Below are positions 23,691 to 34,621 of a DNA stretch of 64,000 nucleotides, piece after piece. The DNA is taken from contig JARWIR010000011.1 of the NCBI GenBank assembly GCA_029959085.1, positions 7,503,840-7,567,839 of the forward strand, given 5' to 3'. Position numbers and translations under genes: made by a program. The stretch is from Nemophila menziesii (Eukaryota; Streptophyta; Magnoliopsida; Boraginales; Hydrophyllaceae). The notes beneath the pieces were generated by a model that searched no databases, was not told the origin of the DNA, and saw only the letters and a program-made list of their open reading frames with translations. The first letter of the stretch is position 1. Each line of letters opens with the position of its first letter.

Positions 23691-23995
23691 AAATATTTTT
23701 TTCAATTTCGTGAAGTTGTTATAAAAGGTTTTGTACATCGTTGTGTATCTTTCTTTCCATACACTCTTTACGATCCCCACTCTATATGTTCGATTAGATT
23801 CTTGTATGAATATTTCCTCTCTTAATATCTATTAACTTTCTATAACTTATGGTATTCTAGATAGCTTACAAAATAATATTTTATATTATCTTTTAATTTT
23901 ATCTAATTGAAATAAAATTATCCTATTAATTTCTATAGTCATATTCAATCCTTTTTCTAGGACTTATGTTGAATATTAGTTGGTATCAAATCCTA
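23691..23995 (+). repeat. Copia U5-like segment and primer-binding remnant, copy 2
   Basis: Same as 13501-13864 but with an internal deletion after AAAAGGTTTTGT (about 23730). It ends in TTGGTATCAAATCCTAGCTCTATT and then passes straight into LINE sequence instead of gag, so the gag start is lost. Confidence 0.55.
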
Positions 23996-24579
23996 GCTCT
24001 ATTGACAAGGTTAACATAACTAAACTTCCGATTTGGGTGAAATTGATAAATGTTCCTACAAATATTTGGACACAAAGAGGGTTAGGATATGTTGCGAGTG
24101 TTGTAAGTGTTCCAATTCAGATGGATACGATAACTGAATCTAAAACAAGGCTTGGGTATGCGCGTGTTTGTGTTGAGATTGATATAAAAGATGAATTACC
24201 AGAGGAAGTATATGTGGATATTGGCCTAGATGAGTTACAAGTTGTGAAAGTTGAATATGAATGGAGGCCTATTGTATGTAAGAAGTGTAGTAAATTAGGA
24301 CATGTTGAGAGAAAATGCTTGAATACTCAGAAGCTGTGGATTCCTTAAACAGTAGAAAAACCTGTCAAAAATGTGGATAAAGGTAAGAACAAAGTCGAGG
24401 AGTGGAGTATTGTGAAAAGTAATAAGAAGAATGGAAATAAACAAGGAGAGTCAAGCTTTGTAATTACAACAAATAAGTATAATGAGTTGAAAATTACAGA
24501 AGGTAGAGAGATTGATAAGGATGTTTTAATATTTATCAACGACCTCCAATCATATGAATATTGCAGTGTGGAATGTTAG
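23996..24579 (+). pseudogene. LINE ORF1 C-terminal fragment
   Basis: Encodes the C-terminal half of the LINE RNA-binding protein. It includes IQMDTITESKTRLGYARVCV (from about 24115), an acidic segment and the CCHC knuckle CKKCSKLGHVERKC. The stop TAA at 24346-24348 is followed in a shifted frame by the Lys-rich tail (EEWSIVKSNKK). The knuckle ligands are intact; the N-terminal DUF4283-like domain is almost entirely missing. Confidence 0.7.
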
Positions 24580-24609
24580 AGGCTAAATAACCTCCTTCCT
24601 TAACTGGAT

Positions 24610-25230
24610 GTGAAGGAGTTTGTAGTTAGTAATAAAGTGCGAGTAATTGGTTTACTTGAAACGAAAGTGAAGAGTAACAATTACTCCTCTATAATAAGTG
24701 CACATTTCTCTCATCTAGAAATGTTTCACAATTATAATAAAGATGAAAATGGCAGAATTTGGGTTTTATGGGATATGAATTATGCTGATATAAATCTAGT
24801 TTATCAAACATCTCAAGCTATGTTAATTGAATTAAAAGTGAATGCGAACAATGACATATTTTATATTATGTTTGTATATGCATGTAGTAATGATAGTGAG
24901 AGAAGGCTGTTATGGGAGGATATGGTTATATGGAGTAAGAAGTATGATAAGGAAAAGTTTTGTATAATGGGTGACTTCAATGAAATATTAAGTATAAAGG
25001 ACATGATAAATAGTACTGTATTAGACAAATGTGCGCTAGAATTCAAAGAATGCATTGAGGATGCAAATCTATACGAGCACAATTATGGAGGGCAATTCTA
25101 CACATGGACTAATAAAACTAAAAGTGATCAAATTCGAGCAAGCATAATAGATAGAGTGTTCATTAATACTAGATGGTTAGACACTATAGCCTCTAGTGTT
25201 AGTATTCTTCCACCATCTACCTCTGATCAT
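24610..25230 (+). pseudogene. LINE ORF2 endonuclease fragment
   Basis: An open stretch of about 205 codons giving most of an APE-like endonuclease, which nicks target DNA in LINE retrotransposition. Visible: VRVIGLLETKVKS (conserved Glu of the ETK motif), CIMGDFNEI (metal-site Asp/Asn) and STSDH at the very end (catalytic Asp/His). The start region with WNVRG lies in another frame just upstream (about 24560). The coding sequence then runs into Copia gag in the same frame (ERSQRSHS), a chance fusion with no known meaning. Confidence 0.72.
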
Positions 25231-26335
25231 GAAAGATCACAAAGATCTCACTCATAACGATATATCGAAACTCACTAACAAAAACAATGCAATGTATACA
25301 ATCATTTGCAAATTGAGACTCATAAAGTATAGCCAAGTTAGTGAATGTTATTCGCCTCATGAAATGTGGGAGATTTTGGAGCCATCATATCAGGTAGGGT
25401 GTATATCAAATAAACTATGGTTGATCTTTATATCAAAAAATATGAACTTTTTTAAAAGGAGCCCAATAAAACCTCAAATGCAATGCATCAAAGATTCTCA
25501 AACATCATAAACATTTTAAGACTATTGGTCAAGCTTACATCAACAAAGAGAAATGCTAAAAACTTAAATATGTTCTTCCAAAGAAATACAAGTCAAAGAT
25601 AACACCTACAAAAGACACAAAAGATCTCTAAAAATTGAAGGTTCATGAGCTTATATGAAATCTCATGAAGAAAAAACATGTGTTTGAAGATGAAATATTA
25701 AGAGACGGTGATTTGAAAGAGAGTTAAAAAAATCCATGGTCTTTCATTCTTCAATTAGCAAGAAGAAGGAAAGAAAGGAAAAGAAGAAAAGTGAAGTGGA
25801 AGAGAATTTCGATGAAGAAGAGACTAGTGAAGATTAAGAACTGGCTATGTTGGAAAAAGATATGAAGAGATTTATAAGATATAAAATATTTTCCATAAAA
25901 GAAGCTCTTACACCCCCTTTTAAAGAGAATATGAGAGCCATCAAGCAAGAAGAACCTACATGCTATAATTGTAAGAAGATAGGACATATCAAATAATATT
26001 TTCCTTTTTCATGAAAAGAAAATCAAAGAAGGCTACTCATTCAAATATCAATTCGCATGGTCAAAATTCCAATGAATAAGATAATGAAAGCTACCATGTG
26101 AACCTAGTCTCATTCTTGGTGGATATGAAGAATATGAACATGCTACTTGATATGATAACAACTCAACAAAACAGATGAATAGCGATGGTTAACTAACTAT
26201 GAATTAATGGTAGGAATGATGAGGTAACTTCTAAATATAGTATTTCTTTATCAAACGGTGATACTAGTGAGAAAGATAGTCTTGATGCTTTCAATTCTCT
26301 TATATAACTCACTACATTCTTAGAATATCATGCAC
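25231..26335 (+). pseudogene. Copia gag remnant, copy 2
   Basis: Begins directly at the LINE junction. Regions recognisable as Copia Gag: DLTHNDISKLTNKNNAMYTI (25245), LRLIKYSQVSECYSPHEMWE (about 25316), the FFKRSPIKPQMQCIKDSQ region (about 25448), KYKSKITPTKDTKDL-like (about 25578) and the zinc knuckle CYNCKKIGHIK at 25961. The fourth ligand is lost: a stop follows Lys, and the expected Cys position reads Phe. The downstream Lys-rich linker and ESYHVNLVSFLVDMKNMNML-type region (to about 26160) continue the Gag C-terminus. Several stops. No protease or integrase follows. Confidence 0.65.
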
Positions 26336-26655
26336 AAACTTTCAACTATTTTTTTTAGGTGAAAAAGTAATTCTCTATATGTAAAGAACATTAACAATTT
26401 TTTACATGGTGTTAGTTGTATTGGAGACAATAAGTAGTACTCATTATCGAGGTCTTGTTTGGAAACATTTTTTTCATTTTGGAAACTAAAAGGACTTCTA
26501 AAGGGAGCAACTCTTTTAGAAAAATATTAATTATTTGGAAAAGTATTAAAAGTGTTTTAAAAGGGTTTATAAGTATAATTTTCAAACATACTTTCATTAT
26601 TATTTTCACGTTGTATTTTTGTTGATATTATTTATGTATTGAACAACAAAATAGA
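26336..26655 (+). other. AT-rich spacer with possible small transposon remnant
   Basis: Contains TCTTGTTTGGAAACATTTTTT (26453) and, further on, TATAAGTATAATTTTCAAACATAC (26569). These look like partly inverted ends of a short non-autonomous DNA element, with AAAAGTGTTTTAAAAG between. The same stretch recurs at about 33210-33400 and 39965-40140. I cannot define terminal repeats or a target duplication with certainty. Confidence 0.3.
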
Positions 26656-26995
26656 GATTTGGTGACACAATTTTTATACTTTACCGACTATATCGGCAGG
26701 TTGCCATATATATTGTCGACGATCTACGCGACCGTCGTTTTTGTAATACTGACGCTTTCCGTACATCGTCTTTATTCTGGGTTGTTATTATGGACGTATA
26801 TAACAAAGAGTCACCTACACCAAGAGCATCGGAAAATAGGTTATAGGGTTTGCGGACGCTTTACCTCATAGCTTCGGCAAACGGGTTATAGGTTTTACGA
26901 ACGCTTTACCATATAACATCAGCAAATGGGTTATAGATTTTGGAGAGGCTGTTATACATAGATTCAAGAAATGGGTGGAATAATTGTTGACACAT
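26656..26995 (+). repeat. CACTA-like subterminal repeat region, copy 1
   Basis: Locally GC-richer and built of short recurring motifs: GACGCTTT or GCGGACGC, GGTTATAGGGTTT, TCGGCAAACGGGTTATAGGTTTT, TCAGCAAATGGGTTATAGATTTT. Alternating CGACGC and GTCGGC motifs are characteristic of the subterminal arrays of plant CACTA (En/Spm) transposons, where the transposase binds. I find no CACTA terminus or transposase here, so this is an inference from motif style. The frame open across 26659-26871 is fortuitous. Confidence 0.4.
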
Positions 26996-27284
26996 TGACA
27001 CTTTGCGTGGCTAATTATTGCAAATAAATGTTGACATAAATAAATTCTTTGTTACTAAATATTTTAAATATATATTAACACATAATTTATAATTTTTTCT
27101 GCAATAATACAAAGAAAGTACATATTGGTGAAGTTACTTCTTTCGTAACTATACACATGATTATATTGAATCGATAAATCGAGAAAACAATCAACTATAT
27201 TTATTCGCTTATTATTTAAATTGTATATTTCTCCCACATATCTCTAAGAGCTACAACAGAGATTTTTTATCTTCCGGAAATGAA
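26996..27284 (+). other. Array spacer
   Basis: AT-rich DNA with no coding signal. It recurs, more similar to each other than to this copy, at about 33800-34090 and 40545-40835, which helps place the duplication breakpoint. Confidence 0.4.
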
Positions 27285-27835
27285 ACAAGTTCAAGGAAGC
27301 ATTTCCAAAGCTTTTATTTTATTACGTATATAATAGGTTTTAGAGACTCACGAATATTGCTATTTGTAGTAAAAAGGGCTTTAATTTATTTTACCCATGC
27401 CACCTCAATGCTCCTTAGAAAGTGATCCACTTACGACTTTGAATCCGCCACAGCTTTTTACCACCTGTCACCACTTCACAATTGTACTAAGATAAGATAA
27501 AATTATTGTCCTTCTTCACTAGAAGGACTTGAATCTTTACAAGAAAATTTCTTGAAAAGAGTCATTGAAACAACATCATTCAATAAGTTCAATTTTTACG
27601 TATTTAGTCCCCTAAACACACATCTTGACATCAGTATAACTTTGTATCAAAGTATTAAAAATTACTTAGATTCAGACAATACATCATCAAACACTAGCAA
27701 GATAGGGCTTTCCTAAAACAGGCATCTACCATTTTGAAAAAATTGCCCATTATAAGCGTCCCTAGATGAAAAGTAAAGCTCCTTCTAAGACACGGGGCAG
27801 TATTATAACTCCAGTTTTCGTACACTTGTTTTCTA
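27285..27835 (+). other. Spacer at the start of unit D1
   Basis: Runs from AACAAGTTCAAGGAAGCATTTCC to the R1 section, with TCCTTCTAAGACACGGGGC near 27780. Duplicated at 34096-34621; only a shortened, diverged form is left at 40840-40990. I see no gene in it. Confidence 0.4.
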
Positions 27836-30800
27836 TTTTGAGATTTCTACACACATTGGTATATTTTCTACTTCGAAATTGCTTCCACAAAATATTCTAA
27901 AAAAAATTCTCCATTCCTTTTTTTCAAATCAATCATATATCAACCGAAACTGTATTTGCAAGTGAGATAAATATATATGCCAAATGTTTAAAATTATTAA
28001 CAATTTAAATATCCAATTCAAAATTGAGTTAATAAACATCAAGATGCTTCTGAAAATAACTAGTATCGAAGAATATTCTTTCTGAAAACTCAGAAATTTC
28101 ACTGAAAAATATAGAATTTGATCGAACCTGCCACAACCTGAGAAAAATCACTTGGAATTACTTCAATGCATAATAAGGATTTCTCCCTTTTGTGTCTTAG
28201 ATCATCTGCAGCCACTGCGCTAATGGATATTTATTGCAAAAAAAATCAATTAAACAAGACAGTATAAAAGAAAATTTGCCACTCTAACATCCCCTTAATG
28301 AAATGAGAACATCTTCCTAGGTAAAAGCATCCTACTATCATAAATATGAATTTTTTTGGATCTGTGTATAAGATTATACACACTAGTGTAATTACACGCA
28401 AATTATATCATTTTATTTTGTAGAGTTTAATTAAAAGGTTGATTTTTTTAGACCTGGGCATTATTCTTGTGGCAATGTTATCTTTGCAAAAGAGCAAATA
28501 CTGGGGTGGGTGGGGTGAGTGTGAATTTGATAATTTTTTATTAAATATAAACTTGGAAGATGAGTTTGACTAACAAAAAGAATAAAAAAAGGAAGAAAAT
28601 AGTTTGAAATTTTATGATCAACGTTATGTATTATACTTATTTTTGTTGTCCAAAAAAAAGACTATACTTGTTTTTTATTTTAACAGCCCAAAAAATGCTT
28701 TTTATCTCAAATATACTATTTTATTTTTTATTGGTTTTATAAAAAAATATTAAATTAATTTAATATTTGTTAAACGATAAAACATAAATAGATAGTTATA
28801 TTATATTAAAATTAAAAAAGATTATGTATATAATATTTATAATTACATATATATTTTTATTTAAGTTAATAAAATCAAAATATAAATTTGAATATTGTAT
28901 AATAATAATTTCCTTTTGAAAGTATATTATTATACGTAACAATAAAATATTTATTGTTAATTTAACTTGGTTATTATACTTATAGATAGAGTTTTAGTTT
29001 ACATGGAGATTTTACATATTATCATTGGGTGAAAAACTTGTTGATACGATTTGAGGAAATACACATGTCAAACAGACAAATCATAATAAAGCAACGAATT
29101 AATTCACAAATTTTATGAAAATAATTCTAATTAAGATTTTGAAACTTGTGAAATCTCAGGTCGTCAATAACTAGATTAGGATTACTGATTTAAGTATAAT
29201 TATAGGTGTATGACAACTAAAGATGACCAAGTATAAAACTTTTTAATAGTAAATGAATCAATGAGACAAGTTCTCCCATTCGGTTTTAATTTACAAATTT
29301 GGAATATATTTACTGTGGTAAGTTCTAATATCTTGAACATCATTATTTAAAACAATCTATTTGAAATCTCACGCAAGTGTAAATGAAAGTAACCTACAGA
29401 CAGATGATATTATTTTTTAAAAAAGAGACAAAAAGTAATGACAGTTGAAAAAAAATACAACAATGGATCAAAATAAAAAAATCTTAATCAACTCAATAAA
29501 AAAATAATACTCTTACATAGAAATCAAAACAACAAAGCTAACTACCACTCATACTTAATTATTCTTAAAAAATAAATTAGACTATATTTGTAAGATAAGT
29601 TAATGGAAAATAATTCTACTAAAAAAATTAATTGATTGAGAAGATTTAATCAAATAATAAGATAAATTGATACATGTGTCTAACAACAACAAGGCCTAGA
29701 AAACTAACCTCTTGGTCCATAACCCATAAACCCAATCCATTTTGAATTATCAGATCCTATCTCAACCTAAAAAAATTCCATACTTTAAACTTGTTTATCA
29801 ACTATATGGAATGTCGAAGCCTACGCTATCCCCTCTCATGCTACCTTTGTTTTATCGTTGAACCTGAATCTGTCTGTGTTTTTGAGGTAATTTATTTTAT
29901 TAGAGATTATTTTCTGAAAAATAAAATAATTGCCTATTTTTATTATGGGGTAGGGGTAACCGGCCCAGATCAGCCCATGTATATAATAATTAGTAATTTT
30001 AAAGCGAAAGAAAAATATTAAGTATAATTATTTGTGTTGTTTTTTATTTAATTGTATTTAGATGAATTTTTATATATTTCAGTATTTTCTTAGTAACTTT
30101 TCTGTTACATCTATTCAAAAATTAGATTAATAAATAATTATAACATAATTTTTATTTAGGCTGTTCATTCAGTTATAGCAATCAAATCATTATTTGATGT
30201 AATTTTGATATTGAAATTTAATAAGATGTGTATAAAAGGTATTACGGACAAAAAGAAAAAAGAAAAAAGAATAAGATTGTTAGACATGCCATTTTAATCA
30301 ACCACCACAATCTACTTAATTGTTGACGTAAGATTGTTGTTAGTTTAGATTAAAATTTTGTAAATTTTTATCTTTTTTTCTAAAGTCAGTGTGCAGTATT
30401 AGCTGTTTAAATGGAATTTTCCATTTCTTGTATATTTGGATGAAAAATTAGTAGACTAATATTCATTAATTAATGAACACAACACATTAAATTATATGGT
30501 GCTCATCCTAATTAGGTTTTTAAATTTTTAAACCATGAATTAATTTATTTTGATGCTAAAAAAACAAGTTATTATTTATGTTAAACAATTATTAGTTATA
30601 TTTAATTAATCTATCTTTTGGCATATTATGTTGCTTTATGGTCAAACTAATTTATTTTTAATATATATGATTTTGATGATATAATAAAAACTATTAGATT
30701 GAAAATTGCCTAAATTCTCACTAATGGATTGTCTCAATTTTCTGGATACACTCATATTTTCTCTATTCAATATTACTTCTATATTTATAATTTTGTTTGT

Positions 30801-32130
30801 GGAATAATGAGTTCAATGACAAAGTTTACTTGTTAAATGCTGATTCCACCTGTTTAATTAGTTAATATTCTTTAATATGGTCGGTTGTATTGAATGAGAG
30901 AGATTTATTGCTTTTGTATAAATGATTTAGTCATTCTCTATAGTTTATTTTCTGTGTTAATTTAAATGGGTCCATGTGTTATGTGAAATAGCAAAAGATA
31001 TATGTGTTATACATTAAGATTAACATTACAAATATACCATCCATGCAGGTATATTAGCTTAATTTGGAATAACAAACATTTATGTTGTACTTCATGATTC
31101 ACAAGTAATATACTTCATGATACAGAACTAAGAAGAGATTGAAGCCCTTTGCAATGATGTGGACGTCGATAAAACTGTGTTGAAATTGTGGCTACACTAT
31201 AACAAAGCCACACTTGGAAAAAGAGAACACACTTCGGCTTCCGCTTCGCTTCTGACACTCCAATTACCACCACCACCACCACCTCTATTTCTCCAATGTT
31301 TCGCAACCGCAAGAAGGGTATCAACATTGGTGGAGCCTCAAGTGAAACTGAGGAGTCTTGTGGTGATCGTGTGGTGTAGAGACTAGACTGATCTTTGTTG
31401 GGTTTGGTTGTTTGATTTTTTTTCTTTTTCTATTTCAGTTTAGCCGGTTAAAAAATTCACTGAAAAAACCATATTAGTGTCTAAAGTTTTAGAGGTACAA
31501 GATAGAGATTAAGGTAAATTTAATTAGTTCGTTTAAATCTCTAGACTTATGTTCATTTGTCCTCTTTGTTCTCACCTAAGTTAAACTAAACCATTTTCAC
31601 AGTTTATCTAACATCTTTTTTAGTTTAGTATACATATATACTTTTTATCAAAATAAAGGGCCTAATTTAAATTTTTACTTTAAACTTTCAAATTTCCAGA
31701 TTCTGGTTTAAGTAACACAGTAACACTGTAAACCTAGAATAATATACAAGGATTGATGCATAATAATATATATTTCTTGGCAAAAAATAACTAAAACAAT
31801 ATGTAAATTGGATAAGTATTACCTTTGTAAATTATTAATAGTAAATTGTGTACAAAAAACTAGTACCACACCAAATTGTGGACATAAACACTAATAACAA
31901 GAGAATATAATCTATTAATTAAAAAATCATGTGCTGTAATAAAAGAGTTAGGCATTGATTAAGAGATTGTGAAAGCAACCTCAAGAAACTCTTCTAAGAG
32001 TTTGATAAACTCTATTTGATACTGCAAGCTAACATGTTTGCTCCTTGTAATTAATCCCTTTATTCATTCTTGTAAAATTTATAATATATGTGACTAATTT
32101 TTGAAAAAAAGTAAATGGACAATATTGGTC
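27836..32130 (+). repeat. Array block 4
   Basis: Same order as block 3: TTTTGAGATTTCTACACACATTGG (27836), AACTGTATTTGCAAGTGAGAT (27947), CATCTGCAGCCACTGCGC (28203), GACCTGGGCATTATTC (28451), ATGGAATGTCGAAGCC (29807), homeodomain fragment (31132-31379), CTCCTTGTAATTAATCCC (32041). It ends at TATTGGTCATTG near 32133, where Copia gag begins directly; the LTR-like, U5 and LINE pieces seen after block 3 are absent. Confidence 0.78.
31132..31379 (+). pseudogene. ZF-HD homeodomain gene fragment, copy 3
   Basis: Reads EEIEALCNDVDVDKTVLKLW then LHYN, i.e. the recognition-helix core with one change (LHYN for LHNN). A frameshift in the Ser-rich linker (around 31240-31250) turns the rest into a Pro-rich frame. 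Ends in the same TAG after GTGGTG (31377-31379). Confidence 0.68.
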
Positions 32131-33130
32131 ATTGAGTATAGCCGAGTTAGTTTATGTTATTTGTCACATGAAATGTGGGAGATTTTGTAGCCATCATATC
32201 AAGGTAGGGTGGATAATAAATAAACTATGGTTGGTCTCTATATCACAAAATATGAGCTTTTTTTAATGGAGCTCGATAAAACCTCAAATGCAATGCATCA
32301 AAGATTCTCAAACATTGTAAACACCTTGAAGACTATTAGTCAAACCTACATCAACAAAGAGCAATGCTAAAAACCTAAATATGTTCTTTCAAAGATATAC
32401 AAGTCAAAGATAACGCCTACAAGAGACACAAAGGATCTCTAAAAATTGATGGTTCATGAGCTTATATAAAATCTCATGACGAAAGAACATGTGTTTGAAG
32501 ACAAAATATTAAGAGACGATGCTTTGAATGAGAGTTAAAGAATGCGTTGTCTTTCATGCTTCAATTAGGAAGAAGGAAATAAAGGAAAAGAAGAAAAGTG
32601 AAGGGATGAGAATTCCTATGAAGAAGAGACTAGTGAAGATTAAGAGCTGGCTATGTTGGAAAAAGATATGAAGAGATTTATAAGATATAAAAGATTTTCC
32701 AAATAAGAAGCTCTCACACCTCTTTTAATAAGAATGTTAGAGCCATCAAGCAAGAAGAACCTACTTGCTATAATTGTAAGAAGATAGGACATATCAAAAA
32801 ATATTTTCCTTTTTTACACAAAAAAAATCTAAGAAGGATACTCATTCAGATATCACTTGGGATGGTTAAAAGTGCGATGAATAAGAGAATGAAAGCTAGC
32901 ATGTGAACTTAGTCTCATTCTTGGCGGATATGAAAAATATGAAGATGCTACTTGATATGATAACCACTCAACACATTAGATGAATGACGATGGTTAACTC
33001 ACTATGAATTAAATGATGATGTAACTTCAGAATATAGTATTTCTTTATCAAATGGTTATACTATTAAGGAAGATAGTCATGATGCTTTTGATTCTCTTAT
33101 ATAACTCACTACATTCTTAGAATATCATGC
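32131..33130 (+). pseudogene. Copia gag remnant, copy 3
   Basis: Starts within the YSRVSLCYLSHEMWE-like segment, so the N-terminal half is gone. It keeps the AMHQRFSNIV..TLKTI region (about 32295), the VHDL region (about 32452), the zinc knuckle CYNCKKIGHIKKYFP at 32767 (last Cys replaced by Phe) and the HVNLVSFLADMKNMKMLLDM tail (about 32900). Stops and frame changes throughout. Confidence 0.62.
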
Positions 33131-33459
33131 ACAAACTTTTAACTATTTTTTTAAGGTAAAAAATAATTCTATATATGTAAAGCACTTTAACAATTTTTTT
33201 GCACGGTTTTAGTTGTATTGGTAACAATAACTAGTACTCATTATCAAGGTCTTGTTTGGAAATATTTTTTTGATTTTGGAAACTAAAAGCACTTCATAAT
33301 GGAAGCAACTCTTTTAAAAAAATTGATTATTTGGAAAAAAAATTAAAAGTGTTTTAAAGGGGTTTATAAGTATAATTTTCAAACATACCTTCATTAGTAT
33401 TTCCACATTGTATTTTTGTTGATATTATTTATGTATAGAACAAGAAAATAGAGATTTGA
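33131..33459 (+). other. AT-rich spacer, second copy of 26336-26655
   Basis: Same content as 26336-26655, including TCTTGTTTGGAAATATTTTTT (33250). Non-coding. Confidence 0.35.
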
Positions 33460-33800
33460 CGACAAGATATTTGTCCTTTACCGACGATATTAGCGCGTCG
33501 CCACATATATTGTCGACGATACAACCTGCGTAGTCTACACGAGCGTCATTTTTGTAATACCGACGCTTTCGGTACATCGTCTCTATTGTGGGTCGTTAAT
33601 ATGGATGTATATAACAAAGCGTCACCTACACCAGGATCATCGGAAAATAGGTTATAGGGTTTGCTGACGCTTTACCTCATAGCTTCAAAAAATGGGTTAT
33701 AAGTTTTGAGGACGCTTTACACATAATGTCAGCAAATGGGTTATAGATTTTTCAGAGGCTGTAATACATAGAGTTGAGAAATGGGTGGAATAATTGTTGA
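33460..33800 (+). repeat. CACTA-like subterminal repeat region, copy 2
   Basis: Short motifs CCGACG, TCGACGAT, GACGCTTT and GGTTATAGGG in the same order as 26656-26995, with a longer left part (AGCGCGTCGCC, CTGCGTAGTCTACACG). Nearly identical to 40205-40540. Confidence 0.4.
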
Positions 33801-34621
33801 CACAATGACACTTTGCGTGACTACTTAATACAAATAAATGTTGACATGAATAAATTATGTGTTACAAAATATTTTAAATATATATCAACACATAATTTAT
33901 AATTTTTCCTGCATTAATACAAAGAAAATACATATTGGTGAAGTTACTACTTTCGTAACTTTACACATGAATATATTGAATAGATAACTAGAGAAAACAA
34001 TCGGCAATATTGATTCGCTTATTATTTGAATTGTATAATTCCTCACACATTCTCTAAGAGCTGCAACAAAGATTTTTTGTTCATCCGGAAATGAAACAAG
34101 TTCAAGGAAGCATTTCCAAAGCTTTTATTTTATTACATATATACTAGGTTTTAGAGACTCACGAATATTGCTATTTGTAGTAAAAAGGGCTTTAATTTAT
34201 TTTACCCATCCCACCTCAAAGCTCCTTAGAAAGTGATCCACTTACGACTTTGAATCCGCCACAGCTTTTTACCACCTGTCACCACTTCACAATTGTACTA
34301 AGATAAGATAAAATTATTGTCCTTCTTCACTAGAAGGACTTGAATCTTTACAAGAAAATTTCTTGAAAAGAGTCATTGAAACAACATCATTCAATAAGTT
34401 CAATTTTTACGTATTTAGTCCCCTAAACACACATCTTGACGTCAGTATAACTTTGTATCAAAGTATTAAAAATTACTTAGATTCAGACAATACATCATCA
34501 AACACTAGCAAGATAGGGCTTTCCTAAAACAGGCATCTACCATTTTGAAAAAATTGTCCATTATAAGCGTCCCTAGATGAAAAGTAAAGCTCCTTCTAAG
34601 ACACGGGGCAGTATTATAACT

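Larger units (their letters stand above)
23996..25230 (+). mobile_element. LINE copy 2: ORF1 C-terminus and endonuclease only
   Basis: A 1.2 kb slice of the same L1 family as 4457-8945, truncated at both ends and sitting between a Copia primer-binding remnant and Copia gag. ORF1 (about 23996-24348) reads SSIDKVNITKLPIWVKLINV and has a complete zinc knuckle (CKKCSKLGHVERKC, 24278-24319). An ORF1 tail follows at 24373-24579. The ORF2 endonuclease (about 24553-25230) has CIMGDFNEI near 24961 and STSDH at its end; its WNVRG start is disrupted near 24570. There is no reverse transcriptase. The right junction at 25230/25231 is abrupt. Non-functional. Confidence 0.75.
27285..34095 (+). repeat. Tandem duplication unit D1 (about 6.8 kb)
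   Basis: First of two nearly identical consecutive units. Paired landmarks are offset by 6,740-6,811 bases: ACACTAGCAAGATAGG at 27691 and 34502, GACCTGGGCATTATTC at 28451 and 35217, GAAGCCCTTT at 31141 and 37882, TTGTCCTTTA at 33471 and 40215. It contains block 4, a Copia gag remnant and a CACTA-like region. A 45-base deletion around 34978 in the second unit explains part of the offset change. Confidence 0.85.

Noticed and set aside
26659..26871. Plus-strand open frame with hydrophobic start, looking like a membrane protein
   Set aside because: It overlaps the repeated GACGC/GTCGGC motif cluster, and the frame is not kept in the other two copies.
31115..31386. Val-rich and Pro-rich frames across the homeodomain fragments
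   Set aside because: They are shadow frames of CCACCA repeats in the Ser/Thr-rich linker of the homeodomain frame.
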